Shown here: positions 5,362-5,849 of the stretch, piece by piece
Numbering within the stretch: the stretch's first letter is position 1
Layout: each line of letters begins with the position of its first letter
Origin: Chitinophagaceae bacterium
GTDB taxonomy: Bacteria; Bacteroidota; Bacteroidia; Chitinophagales; Chitinophagaceae
NCBI GenBank assembly: GCA_026785745.1
Contig: JAJAZO010000256.1
Span: 1-5,849, forward strand
Reading direction: 5' to 3'
DNA: 5,849 nucleotides
Translations under genes and position numbers: made by a program
The notes under the pieces: generated by a model
Told to the model about the DNA's origin: nothing
Databases searched by the model: none
What the model saw: the letters and a program-made list of their open reading frames with translations, nothing else

Positions 5362-5849
5362 TTATCGTTTTGAATACTGTAAATCATAATACTTCATGTA
5401 TTCACCACTGGTAACATTTTTTAACCAGGCCGTATTTTCCAGGTACCAGTCAATCGTCAGACTTAATCCTTCCTCAAAAGTAACGGAAGGTTTCCAGCTG
5501 AGTTCCTTACTGATTTTTGAAGCATCAATAGCATATCTTCTGTCATGACCAGGTCTGTCTTTTACATAAGTGATAAGTTGATCACTGGTGCCGACGGCAT
5601 GGCCGAATTTTTCATCCATCAGTTTGGATAGCAACTTTACAAGGTCAATATTTCTCCATTCATTAAAGCCGCCAATATTGTATGTCTCAAAGGTTTTACC
5701 GTTGTGAAATACCACATCAATAGCGGTAGCATGGTCTTTTACAAAAAGCCAGTCTCTTGTGTATAAACCGTCGCCGTAAACCGGCAATGGCTTTTTCTCA
5801 ATTATATTATTAATGAAAAGTGGAATTAATTTTTCGGGAAAATGATTAG
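5362..5849 (-). CDS. rfbB: dTDP-glucose 4,6-dehydratase, C-terminal part (5' end cut by window edge)
   Basis: This is the C-terminal 161 residues of an RfbB/RmlB dehydratase, a cytoplasmic NAD-dependent extended SDR enzyme that converts dTDP-glucose to dTDP-4-keto-6-deoxyglucose. The frame is open to the window edge, with the first whole codon at 5847. Visible family motifs are HFPEKLIPL near the start, PLPVYGDG, RDWLFVKDHATAI, YNIGGFNEWRNIDLV and RPGHDRRYAIDASKI, all typical of the substrate-binding half. The family is about 340-350 residues, so roughly the N-terminal half, including the NAD-binding glycine motif and the YxxxK catalytic pair, lies outside the window. A TTG at 5787 falls inside the conserved PLPVYGDG motif and is an ordinary leucine codon, not a start. 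The gene ends in TAA three bases before the rfbA ATG, which suggests translational coupling. The product is certain at family level. Confidence 0.95.
   Translation of the reverse strand, partial: NHFPEKLIPLFINNIIEKKPLPVYGDGLYTRDWLFVKDHATAIDVVFHNGKTFETYNIGGFNEWRNIDLVKLLSKLMDEKFGHAVGTSDQLITYVKDRPGHDRRYAIDASKISKELSWKPSVTFEEGLSLTIDWYLENTAWLKNVTSGEYMKYYDLQYSKR

Noticed and set aside
1..5849. CRISPR array, tRNA or rRNA gene, insertion sequence or attachment site
   Set aside because: The window is almost fully occupied by protein genes. I saw no regularly spaced repeats, transposase motifs or terminal inverted repeats, and nothing tRNA-like in the short gaps.

Overview
The window holds seven genes, all on the minus strand and closely packed, so transcription runs from the high-coordinate end to the low end. 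It is a nucleotide-sugar biosynthesis segment of a surface-polysaccharide (O-antigen or capsule type) locus. Protein style, modest GC content, and starts that lack Shine-Dalgarno sequences and sit in AT-rich leaders suggest a member of the Bacteroidota, perhaps near Chitinophagaceae or Sphingobacteriia. That placement is an inference; no rRNA or marker gene is present.

In transcription order the layout is: (1) the C-terminal part of rfbB, dTDP-glucose 4,6-dehydratase (5849-5362, cut by the window edge); (2) rfbA, glucose-1-phosphate thymidylyltransferase (5358-4495), with an in-frame TAG at codon 14 inside the nucleotide-binding loop; (3) a WlbB/WbpD-type left-handed beta-helix N-acetyltransferase (4493-3921); (4) a 97-base gap, the only sizeable intergenic space, which carries an inverted repeat; (5) a WlbA/WbpB-type Gfo/Idh/MocA sugar 3-dehydrogenase (3823-2924); (6) an extended SDR sugar-nucleotide epimerase/dehydratase (2907-1930); (7) a DegT/DnrJ/EryC1/StrS PLP aminotransferase (1930-791), whose ATG overlaps the previous stop codon; and (8) a membrane-anchored alpha/beta-hydrolase-like protein (789 to the window edge at 1), which is open to the edge with no stop codon.

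The genes form two functional blocks. RfbA and RfbB make dTDP-4-keto-6-deoxyglucose, the precursor of dTDP-rhamnose and related sugars; RfbC and RfbD are not in view. The WlbA-like oxidase, the aminotransferase and the WlbB-like acetyltransferase match the oxidise, transaminate and acetylate series that gives UDP-2,3-diacetamido-2,3-dideoxy-glucuronic acid. The 6-dehydrogenase (WbpA type) and the 2-epimerase (WbpI type) of the classical route are absent here. An SDR protein of unknown substrate lies inside the block, so the final sugar cannot be read from this window. The terminal hydrolase may tailor the polysaccharide outside the cytoplasm, but that is speculative.

The points most worth checking are the premature stop in rfbA, the unannotated edge-spanning hydrolase, and the unusual gene make-up of the diacetamido-sugar block. 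Nothing seen amounts to a clearly new system.
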